Positions 15,857-25,723 of a DNA stretch of 33,546 bases are shown piece after piece. The DNA is taken from assembly GCA_009731375.1 (NCBI GenBank), contig BJOX01000137.1, positions 184,056 through 217,601 of the forward strand, given 5' to 3'. Position 1 is the first letter of the stretch, and the number at the start of each line of letters is the position of its first letter. The position numbers and the translations under genes were made by a program. The notes under the pieces were generated by a model. It made no database searches, was not told the DNA's origin, and worked only from the letters and a program-made list of their open reading frames with translations. This DNA comes from Paulinella micropora. Its lineage: Eukaryota > Cercozoa > Imbricatea > Euglyphida.

Positions 15857-17287
15857 CGGGAGAACCCCGTTCAAAGCGCTTCAACGAGAGACGGTTTTAG
15901 CCCTAGGGCAAAAGGACTCAAGGGGGCACTAAATACCCCAGAAGAACACCTTAGGTTAGTACATGAGAATAATGTAAGTGCTCTACATAGCAAAGGAAAG
16001 AAAGTCCCAAACTACATGTGGAGGTGGGGAGAGAGAGCAGGAAAGCAATCAGCACGAGGGAGAGGAAAGATAGGGTTGAGAGAGGAGGAAGAGGAAGCTG
16101 AGTTAGACTCAGAGTCAGGGTCAGACAAGGAAAACATTACCTCTTATTTTACGGAGACAGAAAGGCAGTCTACTGTAGGGGGAGATAGTGGTAAGAGGGA
16201 GCAAAAGAGAGAAGAAGAGCAGGTGGAGGAGAGGGGGAGAGTGAGTAGTCAGCCTTCACATACTTATTCCACACCAGCAACGACAACAATCAAGACGAAG
16301 AGCAAGGAGCAAGTAGAGGAAAAAGAGAAGGAAGAAAGAATGATAGTAGCATATGAGGAGAGTTTGGAGCATGAGATGAAAAGACAGAGAGAGGAAGCTT
16401 TTTCGTTTGTGTTTGACAAGCTAGTAGGTAAAGCCAAGAGGAGTGTGGCGGATTTGGTAAGAGACACCTCACCAGACGTTGGTCAGAACTTGCACACTGT
16501 GTGGGCCAGACTGACCAAAAGGTTTGGTAAGGTGAGTGAGGAGGATGTGCAAGATAAGATAAATGCGATGAATGCATGGACGTTTGATGAGGGATGTGAT
16601 TATGCTCCGCAGTTTGATGCGTTTGTTGCGTTAGACGAAGAGCTAAAGGCAGTAGGCCATAAAACACCCAAGAGAACAATGGAAACTATAATAACTAATT
16701 CCTTACAAAACCCTGAGTATGCGTCAGAGGGGGTGAGAAAGGATTGGGGAGGATGGATGAGCACGCTGAAGATGAATAAGAAGCAGCATGTATGGTCTTT
16801 TGAGGAATGGTGGGAGGAGTTGGAAGAAAGAGCATTGGAAATAGACAGAAATAAAGAAAGAGAGAAGAAGATGAAGAAAGAAAAAGGACACGCAGGAAAA
16901 GATGCCAACAAAAGAGAGGAAGGGCAGAGAGGCGTTTGTTTTTGGTTTCACAAAGAGAGTGGATGCAAGTGGGGGGATGAGTGTCGTTTTGCTCATACAG
17001 AGGGGTCAGTCACTATGCGTAGTGTGCCTGGGGTGTGCTACCTGTTTGAACAGTCAGGCAGCTGTGATAGATCTAACTGTAGGTTTAAACACACCACCAC
17101 TAATAAGAAAGGGGGAGGGAAAGGAACAGGAACGAGAAAGAAGACTTTGAAGAAAGGAGACATGAAATGTTTCAACTGTAACATGGAGGGGCATGTGTTC
17201 TCCGCATGTGAGGAGTGCAGGATGTGTGGGGGTGAGCACAGACTACATGAATGTGCAGAGATGAAGAAGGCAAGAAGAGCCAGGTGA
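15857..17287 (+). CDS. LTR-retrotransposon gag-like protein with two CCCH fingers and zinc knuckles
   Basis: The frame is open from 15857 and its first ATG is at 16016 (423 residues from there). Residues 22-115 are acidic and low complexity. About residues 125-265 resemble a copia-type capsid region (HTVWARLTKRFGKVSEEDV, later WTFDEGCDYAPQFDAFVALD). Two CCCH zinc fingers follow: C-x8-C-x5-C-x3-H at CFWFHKESGCKWGDECRFAH, and C-x8-C-x4-C-x3-H at CYLFEQSGSCDRSNCRFKH. Then come a CCHC knuckle, CFNCNMEGHVFSAC, and a related CRMCGGEHRLHEC. The knuckle is classic for retroviral-type RNA packaging; CCCH pairs in front of it are unusual. No protease, integrase or reverse transcriptase follows. The stop lies inside a CAG|GTGAGA context that could be a splice donor. 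Confidence 0.65.
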   Translation, partial: RENPVQSASTRDGFSPRAKGLKGALNTPEEHLRLVHENNVSALHSKGKKVPNYMWRWGERAGKQSARGRGKIGLREEEEEAELDSESGSDKENITSYFTETERQSTVGGDSGKREQKREEEQVEERGRVSSQPSHTYSTPATTTIKTKSKEQVEEKEKEERMIVAYEESLEHEMKRQREEAFSFVFDKLVGKAKRSVADLVRDTSPDVGQNLHTVWARLTKRFGKVSEEDVQDKINAMNAWTFDEGCDYAPQFDAFVALDEELKAVGHKTPKRTMETIITNSLQNPEYASEGVRKDWGGWMSTLKMNKKQHVWSFEEWWEELEERALEIDRNKEREKKMKKEKGHAGKDANKREEGQRGVCFWFHKESGCKWGDECRFAHTEGSVTMRSVPGVCYLFEQSGSCDRSNCRFKHTTTNKKGGGKGTGTRKKTLKKGDMKCFNCNMEGHVFSACEECRMCGGEHRLHECAEMKKARRAR

Positions 17288-17702
17288 GAATGAAAAACCG
17301 AGAGAAAAGGAAAAGAGAGAAAAAGGGGAACATGGAAAGTTTGGTAGGGGGTCCCCCCCCGGAGTGAGTCAGACACTTCTGACACAGATAGGGGGAGTGA
17401 GTCAGACACTTTTGACACAGATGAGGAAGGTGAGAAGATGAAAGCATCAAAAAGGACGATGAGATTCAACTTTTGACAAGGCGAGACAGAGCAGGCATGG
17501 TAAAGGAGAAGGCCGTTGCCACATGGGCAAAGTGAAGGCTGTACAAGAGAGAGAAGTCTATCGTCAATGTGAGGGGCGGTTGTCATGTGAGCAGCAATGT
17601 TTTGTATGCACGCATGACATGGAAAGTGAGAATGTTTTGTTGCGAGAGGCAGCTTATGGTCTGTTTGGAGGGCGATTTTGCGGGTTACATACAGATCAGG
17701 AA

Positions 17703-17761
<59 letters not shown>

Positions 17762-18240
17762 AAGAAGCCCCAGTGATGGGGGAACAAAACATAATTAGCA
17801 CGCCTAAGCCGTTAGTTGAGAAGAAGAAGAAAGAGAACAAGAAGCGCTCAAAGCGCAGAAGTAAGAAGAAGAAAGGAAAGGCAGGGAACGCAACAAATAA
17901 GTTGAGCCCAGTCACTGAGGGAACAAGGCATTTTTCCAAGTCGAGAGAACCAGTAGGCTCGGACTATGACGACCGACGCAATGAAAGGATGGCGCACAGC
18001 GAGGAATCAAGACAGCGACTCGGACACGGAGAGGCTATTCAAGTTGGTGGAGAGTGCGGCGCGCATGTGGTTCTATGACCCGGGCGGCGGACTCAAGCGT
18101 CGGCAACGGTGGGCGACGGGGAACCAGGGAGTTAAAGCTACAAGGAGCCAAGGGAGCGGGGGAGCGCGCGGTGGGCGGCGCTGCATCGGTGACTTTTACG
18201 CTCTATAAGCGAGCGTGACTTCAAGTTAGTTTTATAGAGT
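17288..18240 (+). other. degenerate region 3' of gag
   Basis: No intact gene is found. A Cys-bearing frame at 17523-17798 (CEGRLSCEQQCFVCTHD) runs into a GA repeat at 17700-17762. Further short frames (17569-18078 with Lys-rich sequence, 17966-18208 with DSDSDTERLFKLVESAARMW) each lie in a different frame. This pattern suggests a decayed coding region broken by frameshifts, possibly the rest of the retroelement. No reverse transcriptase or integrase motif is visible. Confidence 0.4.
17362..17422 (+). repeat. 33-base tandem duplication
   Basis: GAGTGAGTCAGACACTT starts at 17362 and again at 17395, followed both times by a TGACACAGAT segment, with one base changed between copies. In one frame it encodes a duplicated acidic SESDT-containing peptide. 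Confidence 0.75.
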
Positions 18241-18547
18241 TAATGCATATAGTTGTTAGTACGGCGCCGGTGATTTCTGAATAGGGCTACACATATTTAC
18301 CATCATATATGCAAGGTTAGTAGCATAAGGTAGATGGGGCCGTTATTCCTAAATAGGGGGAGCTATGGACAATTTTATTAATAATAGTATTTAGTCATAC
18401 CGGCACACCCCAAGGACAATTACCTATTTTACCTATATCACTCTAAGTGTAACGGTGAATTCAAGCCGGGGTGTGGCAGTAATTATTCAAATCTCTTAAG
18501 TAAAGTAAAGTCTGAACCCTCTCGTCTAGTGGCAGGCCACACCAAAG

Positions 18548-18580
<33 letters not shown>

Positions 18581-18591
18581 ANNNNNNNNNN
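18241..18591. other. non-coding sequence, 8-base inverted repeat, poly-C run and small gap
   Basis: There is no ORF of note. GGTGTGGC near 18472 and GCCACACC near 18536 are complementary and enclose about 55 bases. A run of more than 30 C ends at 18580, and ten uncalled bases follow (18582-18591), so the local order depends on the assembly join. Confidence 0.5.
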
Positions 18592-18715
18592 CTGCTCGCA
18601 TGAATGCTGTGTTGGACAGGCTAATAGATATATATCACATACAGACGGTGGCATGAGGCGTACAGAGAAATGGCTGCTTACATGAATGCTGCGTTGGCCA
18701 GTCTAATACATACAT
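18592..18715. repeat. two-copy tandem repeat (about 80-base unit)
   Basis: CTGCTCGCATGAATGCTG at 18592 recurs as CTGCTTACATGAATGCTG near 18671. In both copies TTGG and a CTAATA segment follow, leading into ATA-rich sequence. Confidence 0.65.
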
Positions 18716-18729
18716 AACATGTACATACA

Positions 18730-18784
18730 CACATGAGACAGAGAGAGAGAGAGAGGAGAGAGAAAGAGAGAGAGAGAAAGAAAG

Positions 18785-18834
<50 letters not shown>

Positions 18835-19023
18835 GGAGAGAAAGTAAGAACGAGAGAGAGAGAGGGGGAGGGAGGGAGGGAGAGAGAGAGAGAGAAAGAA
18901 AGAAAGAGAGCGAGAGCGAGAGAGAGAGAGAAAGAAAGAAAGAAAGAAAGTAAGAGAGAGAGAGAGAGTGAGAAAGAGAGAGAGAGGGAGGGAGAGAGAG
19001 AGAGGGGGGGGGGGAGGGGAGAG

Positions 19024-19059
<36 letters not shown>

Positions 19060-19169
19060 GAGAGAGAGCAAGAAAGAAAGGAGAGAGAGAGAGAAAGAGA
19101 GAGAGAGGTGTGTGTGTGTTTGTGTCTTTGTGTCTGTGTGTGTGAGAGAGAGAGAGGGAGAGAGTGCGA

Positions 19170-19201
<32 letters not shown>

Positions 19202-19222
19202 CAGTGTGCGAGTGAGAGAGAG

Positions 19223-19260
<38 letters not shown>

Positions 19261-19325
19261 TGTGTGTGTGTGCGCGCGTGTGTGTGTGTGTGTGTGTGTG
19301 AGTGTGTGAATGAGTGAGTGAGTGA
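18730..19325. repeat. (GA)n / (GT)n microsatellite tract
   Basis: About 600 bases of GA with GATA, GAAA and GGGA variants pass into alternating GT and GA blocks from 19107. No coding sense is present; the long frames here are low-complexity Arg/Glu or Ser/Leu translations. Confidence 0.95.
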
Positions 19326-19966
19326 CGTGTCGTGAGTAATCCCCCATGATGAAGCTGATGATTTTGGAAAAGAGAGACATCACGCCTAGATATAACGAGA
19401 GAACCAGAGAGACTGAGTGAGAATGATGCGAGATATATTTTTTTTTTTTGTATGTCATATAGGACTTCCTTATAAAGGACCCTGCTCTGAGAGCTTTTGC
19501 CTTATTGCGTCTGCATCTACCCATGCTTTACTTGTATTGAGAGCTTATATACTTGTATACATGTTTGTTATATTTATGCAAGTGTTTGTACATTCACATA
19601 TAAATATATCAGTGCACACTTGATTATAATGTATGTATATGTTTACTCTTCTTCTTTTCATACATACTCTCATAACACCTTTGCTACTATTTTTTTATTT
19701 CCTGTTTATTCTGTATGTTCTTTTCTCTCGAATGTTGATTCCTTCCGTTCCTTACTCCTTTCTGTTCTTGTTTCCCTTCGGTTCCTGTCCGTAGCTTCAT
19801 TCCCTTTTGGATTGATATTAGTGCCATCATAAATGGTATTTTCATGAAAGAATAAGAAACATGGAAGTTCATGAAAGAAAAAGAAAAATCTGAATAAAGA
19901 TAGAGAGTTAGAAGAAGAAGAAATAAGAACATAGCTCGAGTAAGAAGTTGGTTGCTACGGGTTTGG

Positions 19967-19967
<1 letters not shown>
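19326..19967. other. AT-rich single-copy-looking sequence, no gene seen
   Basis: I see short frames only, none with domain-like composition and no clear splice-bounded exon. The end (19850-19930) is purine-rich. Confidence 0.5.
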
Positions 19968-20058
<91 letters not shown>

Positions 20059-20068
20059 GCACCTATCT

Positions 20069-20116
<48 letters not shown>

Positions 20117-20136
20117 ACTATCTATCTATCTATCTA
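19968..20136. repeat. (TATC)n microsatellite with a CT/AT interruption
   Basis: Two (TATC)n blocks are separated by CT and AT dinucleotides around 20030-20060. Confidence 0.95.
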
Positions 20137-20239
20137 AATGCTCAAAGACACCTCATAAGTACTCTCATACGTACAAGGATACAACTCATACAATACACAC
20201 ACACATGTATGCAGTTGAGTACTCAGTTGTGCACATGAC

Positions 20240-20335
20240 ACAGCAGCAGAACACTAACCACTGGCTCCTCAAGCTCTGCAAACTGTCGAACAACTCTCGC
20301 GGTGAACCTACCACAACTACTCTGCATAAATATGT
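20240..20335. repeat. dispersed unit linked to GATA arrays, copy 1 (copy 2 at about 20875-20950)
   Basis: A segment running CTCAAGCTCTGCA, then ACTGTCGAACAACTCTCGCG and GTGAACCTACCACAACT, ending CTCTGCATA, occurs here. It recurs at about 20890-20950 with few changes. In the second copy it flows directly into (GATA)n. A fragment of its end, TACTCTGCATA, also abuts the array at 20762, right after a ten-base gap. Confidence 0.75.
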
Positions 20336-20419
20336 TTAATCTATGGGCGTGGCTTAGCTTGAAAAGCCATTGCCTCCTATACTACCCCGGACAAGAACTT
20401 TCAGCACCGGCCAAGCTGC

Positions 20420-20450
20420 ACACCAACCACTGTCTCGCTGTGGTTGGTGT
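20420..20450. repeat. perfect 11-base inverted repeat (hairpin)
   Basis: ACACCAACCAC at 20420-20430 pairs with GTGGTTGGTGT at 20440-20450 around a 9-base loop. The flanking 20340-20520 sequence is GC-balanced and not microsatellite-like. It could be part of a short interspersed element, but no tRNA-type promoter boxes were recognised. Confidence 0.7.
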
Positions 20451-20769
20451 CTGTGCCCAGTTCAAGCCGAAAGGTAGCCGAGCCCTTTTGAACTATACGG
20501 GACAACACTAGAACACTCCCCAGGAGCGCGTGCCCTAAGGAGATGATGTCACACGCAAGTCGAGGTTTCAGGAGTTCACGCTCGTTGTGAGTTACCTTCT
20601 ACAACCCCGACTTCATCAACCCTTTGCATCACGCCCCGACTTCATCAGCCATGGTCAGGAGTTGGTTGCCTGTTTAGCCCTTGCGCTGCGCGCGATTAAC
20701 GGCGGACACAAAATCGTCATTGTAGGAGATAGTTAGATCTGAACCCCAGGCNNNNNNNNNNTACTCTGC

Positions 20770-20771
<2 letters not shown>

Positions 20772-20859
<88 letters not shown>

Positions 20860-20947
20860 GAGATATCGCAAAAGGATGAACACTGGCCTCTCAAGCTCTG
20901 CAGACTGTCGAACAACTCTCGCGGTGAACCTACCACAACTGCTCTGC

Positions 20948-21001
<54 letters not shown>
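20772..21001. repeat. two (GATA)n arrays around a dispersed unit
   Basis: (GATA)n at about 20772-20859 and 20950-21001 are each followed by GAGATATCGCAAAAGGATG. Confidence 0.9.
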
Positions 21002-21266
21002 GAGATATCGCAAAAGGATGTAGTCCTTGCAAAGGACGCAGTTACACATCAAACAGCAATTTGTGTACTGTGCATGTGTCAGGGATGGGAATCACGGGTA
21101 AACTGTGTTCTGGAAAAAAGAAGAGGAGGTAGGTCGTTGAAGAAAAAGTCAATATAGGAATCGAGAGTGGGGTCTTGAGGATGATAAGGAGGAATAGAAA
21201 GAAAAGGGAGCCGTTAGTCCAAGTGTTTTGAGCACAGTAAGCTTGTGCAAGCTACAATGATGACAT

Positions 21267-21311
<45 letters not shown>

Positions 21312-21320
21312 GGATAGATG

Positions 21321-21371
<51 letters not shown>

Positions 21372-21675
21372 TATCTGATAGATAGATAGATAGATAGATA
21401 GTTAGATAGATAGATAGATGAGATGTCGCAAAAGGAATGTAGTCCTTGCAAAGGAACGCAGTTTCACATCAAACAGTAATTTGTGTACTGTGCATGTGTC
21501 CGGGATGGGAATCACGGGTAGACTGTGTACTGGAAAAAAGAAGAGGAGGACGTTGAAGAAAAAGGCAATCTAGGAATGGAGAGTGGGGAGGATAAGGAAG
21601 AAGGGAAAGAAAAGGAAGCAGTTAGTCCAAGTGTTTTGAGCACCGTAAGCTTGCGCAAGCTACAATGATGACATT
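21002..21675. repeat. tandem pair of about 260-base units joined by a GATA array
   Basis: Unit 1 (about 21002-21266) and unit 2 (about 21418-21675) both start GAGAT(A/G)TCGCAAAAGGA. They share GTAGTCCTTGCAAAGGA, AATTTGTGTACTGTGCATGT and GTTAGTCCAAGTGTTTTGAG, and both end near GCTACAATGATGACATT. Between them lies (GATA)n with a short TTATCT inversion near 21371. Divergence includes several small indels, so this is not a recent copy or a simple assembly echo. Confidence 0.85.
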
Positions 21676-21770
21676 GTATAAGGCCTAAACCCCCGAAGGG
21701 ACCTAGCCCGGGCTATGCAACACTGGACGGCTATGACGGAATGCAGTCACCGATACGGACTAGAGGAAGA

Positions 21771-22490
21771 TTAGTCCAATGTTTGCACAGGAGCGATAAA
21801 TCGCAAAGAGCAACGAGCTACGCAGGACGATAGCTTGAAGCAAAGGGATTTGGATTGGGGATGGGAAAAACCCAAGGCGAGGAAATATGGTTGAGTTTCT
21901 CGCAGATGTCTCTTTTGGGCCAGTTTTTGTTGTCGGTTTTGCGTGAGTTCTGTTTGGAGCCGGGTTACCTGGCGGTTTTTGCGCTCATGAGTTTGTTCTT
22001 GTGTTTTTGTTTGAGGTACCCGTTGTGATATGAAGTCGTACAGATATCTTTCAAATTTCGCTACTGCTTCGTCACACGACAAGCGTTTGATGAGAGAGGA
22101 GGGGAGGATGAGAGGGAGTGCGGATTGGAGTTCTTCTTCAATGCCTTTCCATTCGCTTGGTGTTGATGGCAATACCAGGCGTTTTCTTCTTTCGGTTGGT
22201 TCTTTCGGGGCACTTCTTGTCCGATGGACGAAATGGGAGTATGTCTCGGCGTCAACACAGTGGGTGGAATCCAGGTTGATAATGCCGGGTTGCGACTTGT
22301 AGTCCGGATGGACGTGCGCTTTTGGACTCTTCTTTTCGAGGAGGCCCGAAAGATCTTCGTAAGGGTGAACATGAGCAAAATCTTCTCCAAGGGGTTCAGG
22401 CGGTGCAGAGCACGCACTGGGAGGGTGACGGCGGCCACTCCGGAGGGAATAGCGGTGCGTCGGTAAGTTTTCGCATGTAGTTTTTGTAAC
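21771..22490 (-). pseudogene. 239-codon open frame without ATG, probable non-LTR retrotransposon fragment
   Basis: Between TAA at 22491-22493 and a stop at 21771 the minus strand is open for 239 codons. It has no ATG, so it is a fragment or an exon. An N-terminal part has His/Pro-rich segments (EDFAHVHPYEDLSGLLEKK). A middle contains EWKGIEEELQSALPLILPS and AVAKFERYLYDFISQRVP. It then turns Lys/Arg/Gln-rich (RKNRQVTRLQTELTQNRQQK). This layout (a W..IE..L helix, a F..YLYDF segment, then a basic region) resembles the stretch just before the reverse transcriptase domain in some non-LTR elements. That is recollection of a pattern, not a match. No RT motif is present. GATA arrays flank it. Confidence 0.4.
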
Positions 22491-22619
22491 TTAAGGCTTA
22501 ACGTAGGAGAAGCAAGCCTCTTTGTGTAAGCCAGGGTTGTCAGCCCAAGAAGAAAAAGGAGAAAGGTTTGGTTGCAGCGCTTTATCGCCGCGACGGGTCA
22601 CATATGGATGAGATGTCCC

Positions 22620-22661
<42 letters not shown>

Positions 22662-22669
22662 GTAGATAA

Positions 22670-22727
<58 letters not shown>

Positions 22728-22797
22728 GGATAGATAGATGGATAGATAGATGGATAGATAGATAGATAGGTAGATAGGTAGGTAGGTAGGTAGATAG

Positions 22798-22845
<48 letters not shown>

Positions 22846-22850
22846 GGATG

Positions 22851-22888
<38 letters not shown>

Positions 22889-22931
22889 CAGATAAATATA
22901 TAGACAGATTAGAAAGATAGATAGATATATT

Positions 22932-22962
<31 letters not shown>

Positions 22963-23063
22963 AAGATAGAAAGATAGATAGATAGATAGATGGATAGATA
23001 GATGGATGGATGGATGGATGGATAGATGGATAGATGGATGGATGGATGGATAGGATGGATAGG

Positions 23064-23128
<65 letters not shown>

Positions 23129-23146
23129 GGATAGATGGATAGATCT
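22620..23146. repeat. (GATA)n array of about 525 bases with GATG and GGTA variants
   Basis: GATA units run almost without break, interspersed with GATGGATA, GGTAGGTA and AGAAAGATA variants. The 'SIYLSIYL' frames on the minus strand are translations of the repeat. Confidence 0.97.
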
Positions 23147-23149
23147 GCA

Positions 23150-23936
23150 TGCTTGCTTGCTTGCATGCATGCATGTATGCATGTATGTATGTATGTATGT
23201 ATGTATGTTATGTTATGTTATGTTATGTTATGTTATGTTATGTTATGTTATGGTATGTTATGGTATGTTATGTTATGTCATGTTATGTTATGTTATGTTA
23301 TGTTAGATCTTATGTTATGCTATGTTATGCCATGTTATGTTATGTTATGTTATGTTATGTTATGTTATGTATGTTATGTTATGTTATGTTATGTTATGTT
23401 ATATTATGTTATGTTATGTTATGTGGTTATGTTATGTTATGTTATGTTATGTTAGATCTTATGTTATATTATGTTAGATCTTATGTTATGGTATGTTATG
23501 GTATGTTATGTTATGTTATGTTATGTTATGTTAGATCTTATGTTATGTTATGTTATGTTATGTTACGTCATGTTATGTTATGTTATTTTAAGTTATGTTA
23601 TGTTATGTTATGTTATGTTACGTCATGTTACGTCATGTTACGTCATGTTATGTTATGTTGTGTTATGTTGTGTTGTGTTATGTTATGTTATGTTATGTTA
23701 TGTTATGTCATGTTAAGTAATGTTATGTTATGTTATGTTATGTTATGTTATGTTATGTTGTGTTATGTTATGTTATGTTATGTTGAGTTATTATGTTATG
23801 TTATGTTATGTTATGTTATGTTAGTTATGTTATGTTATGTCATGTTATGTTATGTTATGTTATGTTATGTTATGTCATGTTATGTTATGTTGAGTTATGT
23901 TGAGTTACGTTCGGTTATGTTAGGTTATGTTAGTTG
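23150..23936. repeat. (TTATG)n pentanucleotide array preceded by GCTT/GCAT tetranucleotides
   Basis: More than 750 bases of TTATG carry point variants (TCATG, TTGTG, TTACG). A TTAGATCTTATG variant unit occurs four times (AGATCT at 23305, 23454, 23476, 23533). The start is a short tract of GCTT, GCAT and GTAT units joined to the end of the GATA array. Confidence 0.97.
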
Positions 23937-24400
23937 GGTATGTCGTGTTGCTTTATGCCATGCTATATCATGCGTCTGTTTGCCACACCCAGGTGCATGT
24001 CTACACGTACGCGTGTTGATGACCTGGCCTGTACATGTTCTGGTGCGCGTCGGGTGGACGTGAATGCTTGCCTTCGCTGGCCTGATAGCAGAGATATAAA
24101 ATATTAAGACCATTACCAGCACTTAAGACTGGAAGCAAGCGCATTTTCGCGAATGTAGACAAATCCTTACCACGCTCACTTCGCTTCGTCCTGTTGCAGG
24201 CTCCTCCTCGCCACGAGAAAGAGTTATCAACACTTCTGCCGACGCTCCTTCTTCCCACGCCACCTCTTCCACCCCACCATCCTCTTCCTCCAACATTCCT
24301 TGTCTCTCGAAACTCCCAGCATTCCAAGGGCAGGGACAGCCAAATTTTAAACTTGTACAAGTAGTTGCCCCTCATGTAAAAAGAAACGAGCTGACTACCC
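23937..24400. other. unique sequence between repeats, no gene recognised
   Basis: The block is GC-balanced, with a pyrimidine-rich strand in 24200-24310 (TTCCTCC, CCACC). There is one acceptor-like site, CTGTTGCAG at about 24200, but no frame with convincing composition. Confidence 0.4.
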
Positions 24401-24484
24401 GAGAGAGAGAGAGAGAGAGAGATGAGAGAGAGAGAGAGTGAGAGAAAGAAAGAGGAAGAGGCAGAGAAAGAGAAAGAGAAAGGG

Positions 24485-24516
<32 letters not shown>

Positions 24517-24534
24517 CTCTCGTAGAGAGTCTCT

Positions 24535-24585
<51 letters not shown>

Positions 24586-24620
24586 TCTCTGTCTCTGTCT
24601 CTCTCTCTCTCTATATATAT
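24401..24620. repeat. (GA)n meeting (CT)n: long imperfect inverted repeat
   Basis: GA dinucleotides up to about 24512 are followed by GAGAGACTCT, CGT, then AGAGTCTCTC and CT dinucleotides to 24612. The two halves are complementary around 24523, so a hairpin with arms of up to about 90 bases is possible. Confidence 0.85.
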
Positions 24621-24629
24621 ACATATATA

Positions 24630-25195
24630 TCTTCTTCTTCTTCTTCTTCTTCTTCTTCTTCTTCTTCTTCTTCTTCTTCTGCTTCTGCTTCTGCTTCTGC
24701 TTCTCCTTCTGCTTCTGCTTCCGCTTCTTCTTCTTCTTCTTCTTCTTCTTCTTCTTCTTCTTCTTCTTCTTCTTCTTCTTCTTCTTCTTCTTCTGCTTCT
24801 GCTTCTGCTGCTTCTTCTTTCTTTCTTTCTTCGTTTCTTCCTTTCCTTTCCTTTCCTTTCTTTTCCTTTCCTTTCCTTCCTTTCTTCCTTTCTTCTTTTC
24901 TTCCTTTCTTCCTTCCTTCCTTCCTTTCTTTCTTTCTTTCTTTCTCTTTTTCTCTTTTTCTCTTTCTTTCTTTCCTTCCTTTCCTTTCCTTTCCTTTGTT
25001 TCCTTTCCTTTCTTTCCTGTCTTTCCTGTCTCTCCTGTCTTGCTTTTCTTGCTTTGTTTGCTTTGTTTTCTTTCTTTCTTTCTTTCTTACTTTCTTTCTT
25101 TCTTTCTTTCCTTCTTTCCTTTCTTTCCTTTCTTTCCTTTCTTTCCTGGCTTTCTTTCCTTTTATCCCTTGTTCATCTTGGTTCCCTCTTTTCCC
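24630..25195. repeat. (CTT)n followed by CTTT/CCTTT pyrimidine tract
   Basis: (CTT)n with GCTTCT variants runs to 24815. Irregular CTTT, CCTTT and TTTCC units run on to about 25165. One strand is almost purely pyrimidine. Confidence 0.95.
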
Positions 25196-25304
25196 CTCTC
25201 CTATGTATGACATATGTACATGCAGGTATGTATCCACGTATGTGTGTATGTAGCAAAACTCTGGCGAGGATTTTTCATCCTGTGACATGTATAGATATAA
25301 GGTA

Positions 25305-25374
25305 CATTATATATATATATATATATAATATATATATATGTATGTATGTATATGTACATACATACATACATACA

Positions 25375-25416
<42 letters not shown>
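25305..25416. repeat. (AT)n with GTAT/CATA arms
   Basis: (AT)n blocks flank a GTATGTATGTAT...CATACATACATA palindromic centre. Confidence 0.9.
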
Positions 25417-25420
<4 letters not shown>

Positions 25421-25448
25421 ACAACAACGTCAGGATAAGTGTACATGA

Positions 25449-25681
25449 GGGTGTGATTGTGGCTATTACTATCATCTGCTGTGTGATCGTGGCGTTGTTA
25501 TTGTTGATGTTGTTGATGCTGGTCTCTCGCTCTTTGCTTGACTAGGGTGTTCTTGTTGCTGTCCCCATAATTTGCTCGGTGATTGTGGCCTGGTTGTTGT
25601 TGATGATGATTGATGAAGTTGCTATTATATGACTAGGTTGTGCTTGTGGCTTTTCCATAGTCTGCTCCGTGATTGCGGCGT

Positions 25682-25723
<42 letters not shown>

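Noticed and set aside
18472-18543. tRNA-like segment with an 8-base closing stem
   Set aside because: About 72 bases long with a good end stem, but no T-loop or D-loop signature and no anticodon arm can be drawn.
15610-18543. LTRs around the gag-like ORF
   Set aside because: By eye no direct repeat joins the 5' leader (15610-15700) with the 3' region (18240-18543), so no LTR is annotated.
18703-19524. 273-codon SLSLSL protein
   Set aside because: GA/GT microsatellite on the opposite strand.
22620-23146. CRISPR-like periodic repeat
   Set aside because: Uniform tetranucleotide array with no unique spacers; the source is eukaryotic.
22491-23182. Long SIYLSIYL proteins
   Set aside because: Pure translations of (GATA)n.
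23149-24063. 304-codon MLCYVMLCY protein
   Set aside because: Translation of the TTATG pentanucleotide array, which stays open because five-base units rotate through frames without stops.
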